A stretch of DNA of 6,057 bases from Candidatus Geothermarchaeota archaeon. GTDB taxonomy: Archaea > Thermoproteota > Nitrososphaeria > Geothermarchaeales > JDFR-13. This document shows, one piece after another, positions 5,863 through 6,057 of this stretch (position 1 is its first letter; every line of letters starts with the position of its first letter). Both the position numbers and the translations under genes were made by a program. Under the pieces are notes generated by a model that was given only the letters and a program-made list of their open reading frames with translations, did no database searches and had not been told where the DNA came from. The stretch spans positions 1 to 6,057 of the forward strand of contig WAMZ01000159.1 in NCBI GenBank assembly GCA_015522055.1, given 5' to 3'.

Positions 5863-6057
5863 ATCCATTGGTGTTGAGACATTACCCGATAGATTCGCCA
5901 ATCTCTACATATATATCCCGGTCTTTCTGGTTGTATTGAGTGCAGTTTCACTCATCCCGGTCATAAGCTACCTAATGATACAGTTGACGGGTAGTGAGGC
6001 GTTGTCAACAATATCTGTAAGCGTTTTTGGCTTGACTTATGCTATATCAAGTATAAT
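5852..6057 (+). CDS. N-terminal part of an integral membrane protein, possibly MFS-type, with apparent ATA start (partial)
   Basis: The frame is open from 5831 to the window edge and, read from ATA at 5852, gives about 68 residues. A hydrophilic start (SSESIGVETLPDRFANL) is followed by a strong membrane segment (YIYIPVFLVVLSAVSLIPVI), a short polar loop (QLTGSEALST) and the start of a second hydrophobic segment (SVSVFGLTYAISSI). That pattern of first helix, short loop and glycine-containing second helix resembles the beginning of major facilitator superfamily transporters, but this is only a resemblance. ATA is proposed because GGAGGTG sits 7 bases upstream and the gene would overlap the ASCH gene by 11 bp. 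The first standard start in frame, TTG at 5936, lies inside the first helix and has no ribosome-binding site. A base error creating a shifted frame is the alternative. The 3' end is beyond the window. Confidence 0.6.
   Translation, partial: MSSESIGVETLPDRFANLYIYIPVFLVVLSAVSLIPVISYLMIQLTGSEALSTISVSVFGLTYAISSI

Overview
The window looks like archaeal chromosome, probably from a thermophilic member of the Thermoprotei (Crenarchaeota). The evidence is a ferredoxin-dependent indolepyruvate oxidoreductase pair, an archaeal-length TmcA, a single-OB-fold RPA-like protein, TATA-box promoters close to gene starts, T-rich terminator-like tracts, heavy use of AGG for arginine and ATA for isoleucine, and GTG starts. 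Nothing here fixes the genus. No rRNA, tRNA, CRISPR array or mobile element was seen.

Layout. Bases 1-37 hold the first 12 codons of an unidentified minus-strand gene. A 120-bp divergent promoter region (38-157) separates it from iorA (158-2059) and iorB (2062-2658). These encode the two subunits of an oxygen-sensitive, TPP- and Fe-S-containing 2-oxoacid:ferredoxin oxidoreductase, best called indolepyruvate oxidoreductase. It oxidises the 2-oxoacids made by transamination of aromatic amino acids, which suggests anaerobic or microaerobic peptide catabolism. A small OB-fold nucleic-acid-binding protein follows (2691-3032), with a TATA-like box jammed against its annotated start. A 168-bp AT-rich spacer (3033-3200) holds a T-rich terminator-like tract, small inverted repeats and the probable tmcA promoter.

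The second block is tmcA (3201-5519), an ATP-driven RNA cytidine acetyltransferase that makes N4-acetylcytidine (ac4C). Four bases later comes a compact ASCH-domain protein (5524-5862). It overlaps by 11 bp a membrane-protein gene that runs off the right edge and appears to begin at an ATA codon behind a perfect GGAGGTG ribosome-binding site.

The most interesting point is the tmcA-ASCH pairing. The small ASCH protein YqfB of E. coli is an ac4C amidohydrolase, and its catalytic Lys, Thr and acidic positions have plausible counterparts here (K22, T25, D72). The pair may therefore couple making ac4C with removing or salvaging it. Alternatively the ASCH protein may be an RNA-binding partner of TmcA.
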